Assembly: GCF_937872355.1 (NCBI RefSeq)
Contig: NZ_CALMSV010000212.1
Coordinates: forward strand, 1-35,220
Direction: 5' to 3'
Origin: an uncultured Sphingorhabdus sp.
GTDB lineage: Bacteria > Pseudomonadota > Alphaproteobacteria > Sphingomonadales > Sphingomonadaceae
Length of the DNA stretch: 35,220 nucleotides
Below the pieces are notes generated by a model, which ran no database searches, had not been told where the DNA came from, and was given only the letters and a program-made list of their open reading frames with translations. Position numbers and translations under genes: made by a program. This document shows positions 7,350 through 14,522 of the stretch, one piece after another (the first letter of the stretch is position 1; every line of letters starts with the position of its first letter).

Positions 7350-9632
7350 CTAGCCCTCAATCCTGGAGAAATCCGCAACGCGGTGCACCGCATCGCGGAA
7401 CCTTGCCAGCAATCCCAGCCTGAACGCCCGTTTGGCCGGGTCTGGATCATTCACCATCACGCCTTCGAAAAAGGCATCAATCGGCGCGCGGAGCGAGGCA
7501 AGTGCCGCCATGGCGTCTTCGAACTGTTCGGCCTCGATCGCCGCAGCCGCCTTGGGCTCGGCGGCGTCGAGAGCAAGCAACAGCGCTTTTTCCTCCCCAT
7601 CGACTTGCGATGGGGAGGTGGCAGTTGCGCTAGCAACTGACGGAGGGGCCTTCGAGGTTGCAGTCCCCTCCACCACGCCTTCGGCGCGGTCCCCCTCCCC
7701 ATCGCTAGTCGATGGGGAGGGGGATTGAGCCTGCTTCAGGATGTTCGCCGCGCGTTTGTAACCCGCTAGCAGGTTCGCACCCTCATCGGTGCCGACAAAG
7801 CCCTGCAAAGCCTTCACCCGCGCGAGCAGGCGGACGAGATCATCCTCGCCGCCGAGAGCGAATACCGCATCGATCAAGTCATGCCGAACACCAGCCTCGC
7901 GCTGCTGGACTTTGAGGCGGTCAGCGAAGAAAGTAATTAGATCATGTCCCGCCTTTACTGCGGGTGCCACCTGTTCGTCGGGCATATCAAGCAGTCGAGC
8001 ATCTGCGAACGGAATAATTTCTGCCAGTGTGGGAGCGCGCCCCAAAGTTTGCTCTAGGCCATAAAAGACCTCGGCAAACTCTTTACGACGTTCACTTTTA
8101 CGCGCCTGAAGATACCAATGGTAAGTTGCCGTCGCGAGCGCCAATCGAATGGAGACTCGGATTCGGTTATCCAGTATCAATTGGAGAACTCCTAGAGCAG
8201 CCCTCCGCAACGCATATGGATCTTTAGAACCTGTTGGTTTTTCGTCGTTAGCGAAAAAGCAGGCTAGAGTATCCAGCTTATCCGCCAAACTCACGGCCAC
8301 CGTCACCGGAGCCGTCGGCACATCGTCACCCTGACCAACCGGCTTGTAATGGTCGCGCACCGCGTCGGCGACGGCATCCGCCTCGCCCTGCGCGCGGGCG
8401 TAATAGCCGCCCATGACGCCTTGCAGTTCGGGGAACTCACCGACCATGCCGGTGACCAGATCGGCCTTGCACAGGCGGGCTGCGCGTTCGGCGTCGTCAG
8501 CGCTTGCACCCTTGACGATGCCTTCTTCGACCAGCCAGCGGGCAAGCATCGCGACGCGCTCAACCTTGTCGGCAACCGTCCCCAGCTTCTCGTGGAAGGT
8601 AATCTGCGACAGCTTCTTCGCCTGCTCGTCGAGCGGGATTTTAAGGTCCTGCTCCCAGAAGAATTTTGCATCGCTCAATCGCGCCGCGAGCACCTTTTCA
8701 TTGCCCGCCACAATCGCCGCGCCGCCATCATTCGCCACGATATTGGCGGTGCAGACAAAGGCGTTGGCGAGTTTGCCGGCCTTGTCGTGGCAGACGAAAT
8801 ATTTCTGGTTCACCCGCGCGGTGAGCTGGATGACCTCTTCGGGCACCTCAAGAAACGCAGGGTTGAACCGGCCGAGCATCGGCACCGGCCATTCGGTCAG
8901 GCCGCTATTTTCATTGACCAGCCCTTCGTCCGGCACGAGCACCAGCCCCGCATCGGCGGCGGCCTTTTCGGCGCCCGCGCGAATGATATCGCGGCGCTCT
9001 TCCTGGTCGACGATGACATGCGCGGCGCGCAGCTTCATCGCATAGTCGCCCGCATTGCCGATGGTCACCTCACCGCTGTGGTGGAAGCGGTGGCCCTTGG
9101 TCGCCGAACCGCTGACGATGCCGTCAATCTCGCACGGCACCACATCATCACCCAACAGCGCGACAATACCCTGCAACGGGCGCACCCAGCGAAGGCTCTC
9201 GGTCGAGGCTGAAGCCGCGCCCCAACGCTGCGATTTGGGCCATGGGAAGGCGCGGATGATCGCCGGGATCGCCTCGGCCAGCACATCGGCGGTTTTGCGG
9301 CCTGGTTTTTCGACGACCGCAAAATAGACGCCATCGCGTTCGATCAACTGATCCTGCGTCAGGCCGACCTTGCGCAGGAAACCTTCCATCGCCTGCGGCG
9401 GTGCGCCAGCCTTGGGCCCCTTGGTTTCCTCAGACACCGCCTCGGTTTCGAGCGGCAGGCCCTTGGCAATCAACGCCAAACGGCGCGGGGTCGCGAACGT
9501 GATGATTTCGGCAGCCTTGAGGCCAGCCTTGTCGAGTTCGGCGGCAAACAGGCGCGCCAGATCCTCGCGCGCCTTATCCTGCATGCGCGCCGGAATTTCT
9601 TCACTGCGCAGTTCGAGGAGGAAGTCGCTCAT
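7350..9632 (-). CDS. glyS: glycine--tRNA ligase beta subunit, carrying an in-frame repeat insertion
   Basis: GlyS is the beta subunit of the bacterial alpha2beta2 glycyl-tRNA synthetase and holds the tRNA-recognition parts. The start [17 protein letters not shown] is at 9630-9632, where ATGA overlaps the glyQ stop by 4 bp; an upstream ATG at 9668 lies inside glyQ and is not needed. The body is recognisable ([15 protein letters not shown]-type core, [12 protein letters not shown] near the middle, C-terminal [18 protein letters not shown] and RVADFS). The 760 residues exceed the roughly 690 of E. coli GlyS. Part of the excess is residues 637-681, rich in S, P, T, G and E, encoded by a palindromic repeat. 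It sits in a linker between the YKRAANIL helix and the last helices of the anticodon-binding domain. A low-GC stretch is present at about 8041-8280. Confidence 0.97.
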   Translation of the reverse strand: MSDFLLELRSEEIPARMQDKAREDLARLFAAELDKAGLKAAEIITFATPRRLALIAKGLPLETEAVSEETKGPKAGAPPQAMEGFLRKVGLTQDQLIERDGVYFAVVEKPGRKTADVLAEAIPAIIRAFPWPKSQRWGAASASTESLRWVRPLQGIVALLGDDVVPCEIDGIVSGSATKGHRFHHSGEVTIGNAGDYAMKLRAAHVIVDQEERRDIIRAGAEKAAADAGLVLVPDEGLVNENSGLTEWPVPMLGRFNPAFLEVPEEVIQLTARVNQKYFVCHDKAGKLANAFVCTANIVANDGGAAIVAGNEKVLAARLSDAKFFWEQDLKIPLDEQAKKLSQITFHEKLGTVADKVERVAMLARWLVEEGIVKGASADDAERAARLCKADLVTGMVGEFPELQGVMGGYYARAQGEADAVADAVRDHYKPVGQGDDVPTAPVTVAVSLADKLDTLACFFANDEKPTGSKDPYALRRAALGVLQLILDNRIRVSIRLALATATYHWYLQARKSERRKEFAEVFYGLEQTLGRAPTLAEIIPFADARLLDMPDEQVAPAVKAGHDLITFFADRLKVQQREAGVRHDLIDAVFALGGEDDLVRLLARVKALQGFVGTDEGANLLAGYKRAANILKQAQSPSPSTSDGEGDRAEGVVEGTATSKAPPSVASATATSPSQVDGEEKALLLALDAAEPKAAAAIEAEQFEDAMAALASLRAPIDAFFEGVMVNDPDPAKRAFRLGLLARFRDAVHRVADFSRIEG
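7591..7724. repeat. palindromic repeat element inserted in frame within glyS
   Basis: The 134-bp unit consists of two strong hairpins at its ends and weaker ones between. The left hairpin has an 11-bp perfect stem CCTCCCCATCG (7592-7602) and CGATGGGGAGG (7608-7618) with loop ACTTG. The right one has a 15-bp perfect stem (7690-7704 with 7710-7724) with loop CTAGT. Between them are AGTTGC/GCAACT (7623-7628, 7633-7638) and GGAGGGG/CCCCTCC (7642-7648, 7665-7671). In the glyS direction two of the three frames are open, and the frame used encodes two similar peptides, [10 protein letters not shown] and SPSQVDGEE, from the two hairpins. The left end matches 16 of 17 bases of the sequence just after clpA. 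Confidence 0.85.
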
Positions 9633-10501
9633 TCCGCCCATCCGTTCTTGTGCATCCATGCCTCGCATGAACCCTTCGCCAGATCGCGCACGCGGCCGAT
9701 ATAGCTGGCGCGTTCCTGCACGCTGATCACGCCGCGCGCCTGCAACAGGTTGAACAGATGGCTTGCCTCAATCGCCTGATCATAGGCCGCGAGTGGCACG
9801 CCGGCTTCGATGCAGCGCTTGCACTCCGCCTCGGCATGCTGGAAGCCTTTGAAGAGCTGTTCGGTGTCCGCAACTTCGAAATTATATTTCGAATGTTCGC
9901 GTTCATTCTCAAGGAAGACATCGCCATAGGTGACGCCTGCCGAGTTGAATTTCAGATCATATACGCGGTCGACGCCCTGGATGTACATGGCAAGGCGCTC
10001 GAGCCCGTAGGTCAGCTCGCCTGCCACCGGCTTGCAGTCAAAACCGCCGACCTGCTGGAAATAAGTGAACTGCGTCACTTCCATCCCGTCGCCCCAGACT
10101 TCCCAGCCAAGGCCCCATGCGCCGAGGGTGGGCGATTCCCAGTCATCCTCGACAAAGCGGATATCATGTTTCAACGGATCGATGCCGATTGCATCCAACG
10201 ACCCCAGATACAGCTCCTGCAAATTCGCCGGGCTCGGCTTCATGATCACCTGATATTGGTAATAATGCTGCAACCGGTTCGGGTTTTCGCCATAGCGGCC
10301 GTCGGTCGGGCGGCGGCTGGGCTGCACATAAGCGGCATTCCACGGATTGGGGCCAAGCGCGCGCAGCGTGGTCGCCGGGTGGAAGGTGCCCGCGCCCATG
10401 CGCATGTCATAAGGTTGCAGGATGACGCAGCCCTGTTTGCCCCAATAATCATGGAGCGTCAGGATAAGGTCCTGGAAGGTAAGGGGTCCGGATTCAGACA
10501 T
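9629..10501 (-). CDS. glyQ: glycine--tRNA ligase alpha subunit
   Basis: GlyQ is the catalytic subunit of the bacterial heterotetrameric glycyl-tRNA synthetase, activating glycine with ATP and charging tRNA-Gly. The 290-residue protein begins [20 protein letters not shown] and contains the family signatures [36 protein letters not shown] and [15 protein letters not shown]. An ATG 39 bp upstream is possible, but the chosen start matches family length and has AAGGGCG upstream. The stop overlaps the glyS start by 4 bp, which couples synthesis of the two subunits. It is the first gene of the minus-strand run and probably starts the glyQ-glyS-orf-ppdK operon from the 190-bp divergent gap shared with the XRE gene. 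Confidence 0.97.
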   Translation of the reverse strand: MSESGPLTFQDLILTLHDYWGKQGCVILQPYDMRMGAGTFHPATTLRALGPNPWNAAYVQPSRRPTDGRYGENPNRLQHYYQYQVIMKPSPANLQELYLGSLDAIGIDPLKHDIRFVEDDWESPTLGAWGLGWEVWGDGMEVTQFTYFQQVGGFDCKPVAGELTYGLERLAMYIQGVDRVYDLKFNSAGVTYGDVFLENEREHSKYNFEVADTEQLFKGFQHAEAECKRCIEAGVPLAAYDQAIEASHLFNLLQARGVISVQERASYIGRVRDLAKGSCEAWMHKNGWAE

Positions 10502-10625
10502 GGTTCGCCCTTGGCGGATGGACGCCCCTAAATCAAGCATCTGTGCCGCAGCGCAGCAAATGGGCTGCGCAAAGCCCCAGAATTCCTGTCGTTGTCAGGT
10601 GTTGATGGCAATATGTAAGGGGTTG

Positions 10626-10692
10626 TTGACATTGTCAGCGAATCAGTACATATAGTCAGGGTAAGCTGACACATGGACAATAAGAGCTGACA
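10626..10692 (+). promoter_or_regulatory. probable promoter and operator region of the XRE/membrane-protein pair
   Basis: A sigma70-like -35 TTGACA lies at 10626-10631 and a -10-like TATAGT at 10651-10656 (19-bp spacer, longer than ideal). The -35 overlaps a perfect 11-bp palindrome TGACATTGTCA (10627-10637). The half-site TGTCAGC (10633-10639) recurs inverted as GCTGACA at 10665-10671 and again at 10686-10692, where it runs into the XRE start codon. The two downstream copies are 21 bp apart, about two helical turns. This layout fits autoregulation by the small XRE protein, but binding is inferred. Confidence 0.5.
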
Positions 10693-10904
10693 TGAAAAAC
10701 AGACTGAGAGTGCTGCGCGCAGAGCGCCAATGGAGCCAGGCAGAACTTGGCGAAAGGCTCGATGTTTCGCGGCAGGCAGTGAATGCGATCGAGACAGGGA
10801 AATATGATCCCTCGCTCCCGCTCGCGTTCAAGATCGCCCGACTGTTCGACATGCGGATTGAGGAGATTTTCAACGATGGTTTCGATGGAGGCAAAAATGA
10901 CTGA
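10692..10904 (+). CDS. small XRE-family helix-turn-helix transcriptional regulator
   Basis: The 70-residue protein is nearly all one HTH_3/Cro-CI domain. It has WSQAELGERLDVSRQAVNAI as helices 2-3 and TGKYDPSLPLAFKIARLFD after, ending in the typical IEEIF motif. Proteins of this size and sequence form a widespread family of stand-alone regulators often found next to a membrane protein gene. Here the 3' end overlaps the downstream membrane protein gene by 8 bp, so the two are translationally linked. The ribosome binding site is weak (AAGAG). Repeated GCTGACA/TGTCAGC half-sites in the promoter suggest it represses its own operon. The signal sensed is unknown. Confidence 0.9.
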   Translation: MKNRLRVLRAERQWSQAELGERLDVSRQAVNAIETGKYDPSLPLAFKIARLFDMRIEEIFNDGFDGGKND

Positions 10905-11562
10905 AGTGCCTGAACTCGATGGAGCTGAGACCGAAGGTAATGTCGGCAAGTCGCTGGCGTGGATTGCGGTTGCTGGGCTGGCCACCGTGTTTACCGCAGG
11001 CGCGATCGTCGGCGTGATTGCGGCGGCGACCGAATCTGGCGGATCACTGTCCGGGATCGACATTGCCATAGTGGCTGGAATGGTCGCAATCATCGGTGCA
11101 CTGATCTACACGCAATGGAACCTCGCGCGCCGCATCCGCATCGGTGGCGGACCATTGACCATCCGCGAAAGGCTCAATCGCAACATCATGGTGGGCTGTG
11201 GCCTATTAGGTGCAGTGATTGGCGCAACGTTGGTGGCAACCGATGGCGCGATGCCATCCGATCCGCAGACGATTTTCTCAGATAGCCCGCTACCGCTGGC
11301 ACTGGCAGTGTTGCTGGCTGTTTTCTGGGGCGTGATCATGCCCGTCATAGCCTGGTTCTGGCATACCCGCGCCATTGATGAGCAGGAAGCTAATGCCTAT
11401 CGCGATGGTGGCTATTATGCGGCCTATGCCTATCTCATGGGAGCACCGACATGGTGGTTCCTGTGGCGCGGCGGTTTAGCGTCAGAGCCCAACGGCACGC
11501 TGATATTCTGCCTGTTTGCAATCATCTGGACTGCAGTCTGGTACTGGAAGAAATACCGGTGA
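10897..11562 (+). CDS. polytopic membrane protein paired with the XRE regulator
   Basis: I chose the ATG at 10897-10899 because GGAGG lies 6 nt upstream, although the frame is open further 5' through the XRE gene. The 221-residue product has about six hydrophobic segments: two near the N-terminus (WIAVAGLATVFTAGAIVGVI and IAIVAGMVAIIGALIY), two in the middle (VGCGLLGAVIGATLV and LALAVLLAVFWGVIMPVIAW), and two near the C-terminus (around AYAYLMGAPTWWFLW and FCLFAIIWTAVWYW). A conserved-looking soluble loop, THRAIDEQE-like (HTRAIDEQEANAYRDGGYY), faces one side. No enzyme motif is seen. The 8-bp overlap with the XRE gene suggests the membrane protein controls or is controlled by the regulator. 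A TraB/GumN gene follows 47 bp downstream. Confidence 0.85.
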   Translation: MTEVPELDGAETEGNVGKSLAWIAVAGLATVFTAGAIVGVIAAATESGGSLSGIDIAIVAGMVAIIGALIYTQWNLARRIRIGGGPLTIRERLNRNIMVGCGLLGAVIGATLVATDGAMPSDPQTIFSDSPLPLALAVLLAVFWGVIMPVIAWFWHTRAIDEQEANAYRDGGYYAAYAYLMGAPTWWFLWRGGLASEPNGTLIFCLFAIIWTAVWYWKKYR

Positions 11563-11609
11563 AACGGCGCACACTCTCTCCCCAACATTTTCAACGCAAG
11601 GAACGAACG

Positions 11610-12536
11610 ATGAAAAACCTTTTCCTGAACTGTGCCCTTACCACAGTCGCACTCGCGCTCTCCGCCATTGGCACGCCAATGGCAACGCCAGCCCTCGCGC
11701 AGCAGGCCCCGACGGCTGCGGTAGAGACAGTCGATGTCGATCCGGCACTTTGGGTGGTGAAAGATGCCGACACGACGGTCTATCTTTTCGGCACGGTCCA
11801 TATACTCAAGCCGGGCATGGGCTGGTTCGACGAAGCGGTCAAAGACGCCTTCGACAAGTCGGATCGTCTCGTCCTCGAAATGGTCGAGCCTGATGCGGCG
11901 ACCACGCAACAGCTGTTTGCCAAATATGGCCTCGACACCAGCGGGAAGCCGTTAACTTCCAAGATGACGGAAGACGAGAAGGCCATTTACGCCAAGGCGA
12001 TGGAAAAGGTCGGTCTGCCAGTCGCGGCCTTCGAACCTCTCGACCCATGGGCGGCTGCGGTAACGATGCAGATCATGGGCCTGCAAAAGGGTGGCTATGA
12101 TGTGAACAGCGGTGTCGAAACCCAACTGACTGCGGCAGCCAAGGCTTCTGGAAAGCCGATCGCGGGTGTCGAAACAATGGAGTCGCAACTGGCGATATTC
12201 GATACGCTGTCGCAGGAAACGCAGGTCCGCTTTCTGGTCGAATCGGCCAAAACGGTCGATGATATGACAGCCAGCATGGACAATATGGTTGCGCTTTGGG
12301 CGAAACCGGATCCCGACGGCCTCGCGCAGGTTATGAATGAAGGACTTTCCGATCCAAAACTGCACGCAGCGTTATTGACCAACCGCAATGCCAATTGGGC
12401 AGCGTGGATCAGCAAGCAGCTTGAAAAGCCAGGCACCACCTTCATGGCGGTGGGTGCAGGACATCTTTCAGGTTCCACAAGCGTGCCGCATCTGTTGACG
12501 GCCTATGGCATACAGGCCCAACGCGTAGAATATTAA
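11610..12536 (+). CDS. TraB/GumN family secreted protein
   Basis: The 308-residue protein has a Sec signal peptide (MKNLF start, hydrophobic core, cleavage likely after ALA at residue 30). The mature part shows the TraB/GumN signature: VYLFGTVHILKPG with GTVH at residues 61-64 near the N-terminus, a conserved LVLEMVEPD stretch, GVETMESQL in the middle, and GAGHLSG with His 285 near the C-terminus. The two GxxH-type motifs are thought to form a metal site, by analogy to the related Tiki metalloproteases, so a periplasmic protease role is possible but unproven here. AAGGA lies about 8 nt before the ATG; an upstream in-frame start at 11451 lies inside the preceding gene and is rejected. It may share the XRE operon. 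Confidence 0.9.
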   Translation: MKNLFLNCALTTVALALSAIGTPMATPALAQQAPTAAVETVDVDPALWVVKDADTTVYLFGTVHILKPGMGWFDEAVKDAFDKSDRLVLEMVEPDAATTQQLFAKYGLDTSGKPLTSKMTEDEKAIYAKAMEKVGLPVAAFEPLDPWAAAVTMQIMGLQKGGYDVNSGVETQLTAAAKASGKPIAGVETMESQLAIFDTLSQETQVRFLVESAKTVDDMTASMDNMVALWAKPDPDGLAQVMNEGLSDPKLHAALLTNRNANWAAWISKQLEKPGTTFMAVGAGHLSGSTSVPHLLTAYGIQAQRVEY

Positions 12537-12545
12537 GAGTGCTAC

Positions 12546-12581
12546 CCTCCCCGCGCGGGGAGGTTAGCAAGCAACGCTTGC
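12546..12581. repeat. palindromic hairpin after the GumN gene, variant of the glyS repeat or terminator
   Basis: A perfect 18-bp palindrome CCTCCCCGCGCGGGGAGG (12546-12563) starts 9 bp after the stop codon. It is followed by a second hairpin GCAAGC-AAC-GCTTGC (12567-12581). The CCTCCCC/GGGGAGG arms and the order of hairpins recall the left end of the glyS repeat, but the inner sequence differs. There is no T-run, so rho-independent termination is doubtful on its own. Confidence 0.55.
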
Positions 12582-12674
12582 ATTTGTGCGGCTTTCCGCC
12601 TAATGGCGCGCGCTTGCCGTGATGGTCATCCCTGGAGGCGTGGCGGCAAGAATTGAACTTATTGGAGATTTATT

Positions 12675-13289
12675 ATGAGCGATCAGCTGACTCTGTCGGC
12701 CGAGCCGCGCGAACGGGCTGGCAAGGGAGCCTCCCGTGCATTGCGTCGCGAAGGCCGAGTACCTGCCGTGATTTACGGCGACAACAAGGCACCGGAATCC
12801 ATCCATGTCGAGGAAAAAGCCCTCGTCAAGGCACTGATGACCGGCCATTTCAGCAACTCGATTGTTGAAGTCACCGTCAACGGCAAAACCGAGCGGACCC
12901 TTCCCAAGGATGTGGCTTTCCATCCGGTCAGCGACCGCCCGATCCACGTAGACTTCATGCGCCTCGCCAAGGATGCGACCGTGCACGTCGAAGTCCCCGT
13001 GTCGTTCGCAAATGAAGACGCATCGCCCGGCCTGAAGCGCGGCGGCGTTCTCAATATCGTTCGTCACGAACTCGAACTGATCTGCGACGCAGCGAAGATC
13101 CCTGACGAAATCGTCATTGACGTGACCGGTTTCGACGTGGGCGATTCGATCCACATCAGCCATGTCAAACTGCCCGAAGGTTCGAAGAGCGCGATCACTG
13201 ACCGCGACTTCACCATCGCGACCGTCGTTGCTCCGTCTGGCCTGAAGAGCCAGGAAGGCGATACGACCAAGAGCGAAGGCGAAGCTTGA
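12675..13289 (+). CDS. rplY: 50S ribosomal protein L25/general stress protein Ctc
   Basis: L25 binds 5S rRNA on the large ribosomal subunit. The 204-residue protein is the long Ctc form: an N-terminal 5S-binding beta-barrel ([20 protein letters not shown] and [11 protein letters not shown] are typical) followed by the TL5/C-terminal domain ([40 protein letters not shown]). The tail is acidic and probably disordered. GGAG lies 8-9 nt before the ATG. The leader can form a 7-bp stem CTTGCCG (12613-12619) with CGGCAAG (12644-12650). pth lies 122 bp downstream, a common pairing in alphaproteobacteria, separated by a hairpin with a short T-run. Confidence 0.95.
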   Translation: MSDQLTLSAEPRERAGKGASRALRREGRVPAVIYGDNKAPESIHVEEKALVKALMTGHFSNSIVEVTVNGKTERTLPKDVAFHPVSDRPIHVDFMRLAKDATVHVEVPVSFANEDASPGLKRGGVLNIVRHELELICDAAKIPDEIVIDVTGFDVGDSIHISHVKLPEGSKSAITDRDFTIATVVAPSGLKSQEGDTTKSEGEA

Positions 13290-13370
13290 TAGCTTGAAAT
13301 ATTGCGCTGCCCCTGCGATTGCAGGGCGCGCGACTGGTTCTCGCCTGAACGGGCAAAGAACCGCCAGTTG

Positions 13371-13391
13371 CCCCCGCTACGGCGGGGGTTT
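13371..13391 (+). terminator. possible rho-independent terminator between rplY and pth
   Basis: A 7-bp perfect stem CCCCCGC (13371-13377) and GCGGGGG (13382-13388) with loop TACG is followed by TTT and a pyrimidine-rich stretch. Another hairpin, CCCTGC-GATT-GCAGGG (13311-13326), precedes it. The T-run is short, so termination may be partial and allow some read-through into pth. Confidence 0.5.
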
Positions 13392-13411
13392 CCTGTTTCT
13401 GGGAAGGTGCG

Positions 13412-13981
13412 ATGCAAATCTGGGCAGGCCTAGGAAATCCGGGACCGCAATATGCGATGCACCGGCACAATGTCGGCTTCATGGCCGTCGATGCGCTCGC
13501 CGAGTGTTACGACGCCCCGGCACCGACCAAGAAATTTCAGGGATGGATGCAGGAAGTCCGCATCGGCAGCGACAAGATCATCCTCCTCAAGCCCGCTACC
13601 TTCATGAACGAAAGCGGTCGAAGCATACGTGCGGCAATGGATTTTTACAAATTGACGCCGCAGGACGTGACGGTCTTTTACGATGAACTCGACCTCGCGC
13701 CCTTTAAAATCAAGGTGAAGCGCGGCGGTGGTGCCGCCGGACATAATGGCATCCGTTCGACCATCGACCATATCGGCGCAGATTTCCGCCGCATACGATT
13801 GGGCATCGGCCATCCGGGGCATAAAGACCGCGTTACCGGATATGTACTGGGACCATTTTCCAAGAGCGAAATCGATCCGCTTGCCGATATGCTCGGTGCA
13901 TTATCAGCAGAAGCCGATTGGCTTGCAAAGGGTGACGATGCGCGTTTCATGAGCGAGGTTGCGCTACGGCAGCAGGACTGA
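13412..13981 (+). CDS. pth: peptidyl-tRNA hydrolase
   Basis: Pth cleaves peptidyl-tRNA released by stalled ribosomes and recycles the tRNA. The 189-residue length is normal. Active-site residues are in place: N9 in GLGNPG, H19 in HRHNVGF, D91 in YDELDL and N112 in GHNGIRS. The LLKPATFMNESG substrate-clamp motif and GHPGHKDRVTGYVLG are also present. AAGGTG lies about 5 nt before the ATG. The downstream kinase gene starts 3 bp after the stop, so the two are cotranscribed. Together with rplY it forms a translation-related group, and ychF lies further downstream on the same strand. Confidence 0.97.
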   Translation: MQIWAGLGNPGPQYAMHRHNVGFMAVDALAECYDAPAPTKKFQGWMQEVRIGSDKIILLKPATFMNESGRSIRAAMDFYKLTPQDVTVFYDELDLAPFKIKVKRGGGAAGHNGIRSTIDHIGADFRRIRLGIGHPGHKDRVTGYVLGPFSKSEIDPLADMLGALSAEADWLAKGDDARFMSEVALRQQD

Positions 13982-13984
13982 CCG

Positions 13985-14488
13985 GTGGAACGGGTGCTCA
14001 TCGTTGGGCCATGCGGCTCGGGCAAATCGACCCTGGCTTCTGAACTGGGGCCCAAAATAAGCCTACCGGTATTTCACATGGACCAGCTCAACTGGAAACC
14101 CGGCTGGGTGGAAAGCCGTAAGGATGAAATCCTCGAAAAGCTCGCCGCGATAACAACAACGGATCGCTGGCTGATCGACGGCACCTATGGCGGAACGCTG
14201 GCGGAGAGGCTGGAGCGAGCCGACACGGTCATCTATCTCGATTATCCGATCCGACTGTGTGTGAAGCGGCTTTTGCGGCGGATATGGACATTTCGCGGAC
14301 GCGCGCGACCCGACATGACCGCAGGCTGTCCGGAGCGTTTCGATCTGGGCTTCCTGTTTTACCTTTTGCAGTGGAACAGCGGCCCCAAAATTCGGCTTGA
14401 GCGACGACTGAAAGGTCATGAAGATAAGATCGTCCGCTTTAGCGACCCGATACAGCTGAAACGCTGGCTGGACTCGCAATCGGCGTAA
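13985..14488 (+). CDS. P-loop nucleotide kinase-like protein (FlaR/adenylate kinase-related)
   Basis: The 167-residue protein starts with GTG at 13985, 3 bp after the pth stop; no suitable ATG is present before the conserved HMDQLNW. It has a Walker A loop GPCGSGKST at residues 8-16, then HMDQLNWKPGWVE and WLIDGTYGG, a Walker-B-like VIYLDYP, and an arginine-rich lid-like region (RLCVKRLLRRIWTFRGRARP). This pattern is that of proteins annotated as DNA topology modulation protein FlaR or as adenylate kinase-like. The true substrate of such proteins is not known; a small-molecule or nucleotide kinase is the best guess from the fold. The GTG start and tight spacing suggest translational coupling to pth. 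Confidence 0.85.
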   Translation: MERVLIVGPCGSGKSTLASELGPKISLPVFHMDQLNWKPGWVESRKDEILEKLAAITTTDRWLIDGTYGGTLAERLERADTVIYLDYPIRLCVKRLLRRIWTFRGRARPDMTAGCPERFDLGFLFYLLQWNSGPKIRLERRLKGHEDKIVRFSDPIQLKRWLDSQSA

Positions 14489-14522
14489 AGCCAGTTATTC
14501 TGGCAATCGAAGGAGAGCCCAG

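Noticed and set aside
7432-7728. 98-codon plus-strand open frame through the glyS repeat
   Set aside because: The repeat is palindromic, so the opposite strand is also open and gives a similar S/P/D/G/E peptide; no start signals or partner were seen.
8349-9212. 287-codon plus-strand open frame
   Set aside because: Antisense to the conserved body of glyS and of typical shadow composition.
10551-10570. Hairpin GCGCAGC/GCTGCGC upstream of glyQ
   Set aside because: A 7-bp stem with no T-run or conserved context; too weak to call a riboswitch, T-box or terminator.
11451-11609. Upstream extension of the GumN gene
   Set aside because: It lies in the preceding gene and would hide a clear signal peptide that begins at 11610.
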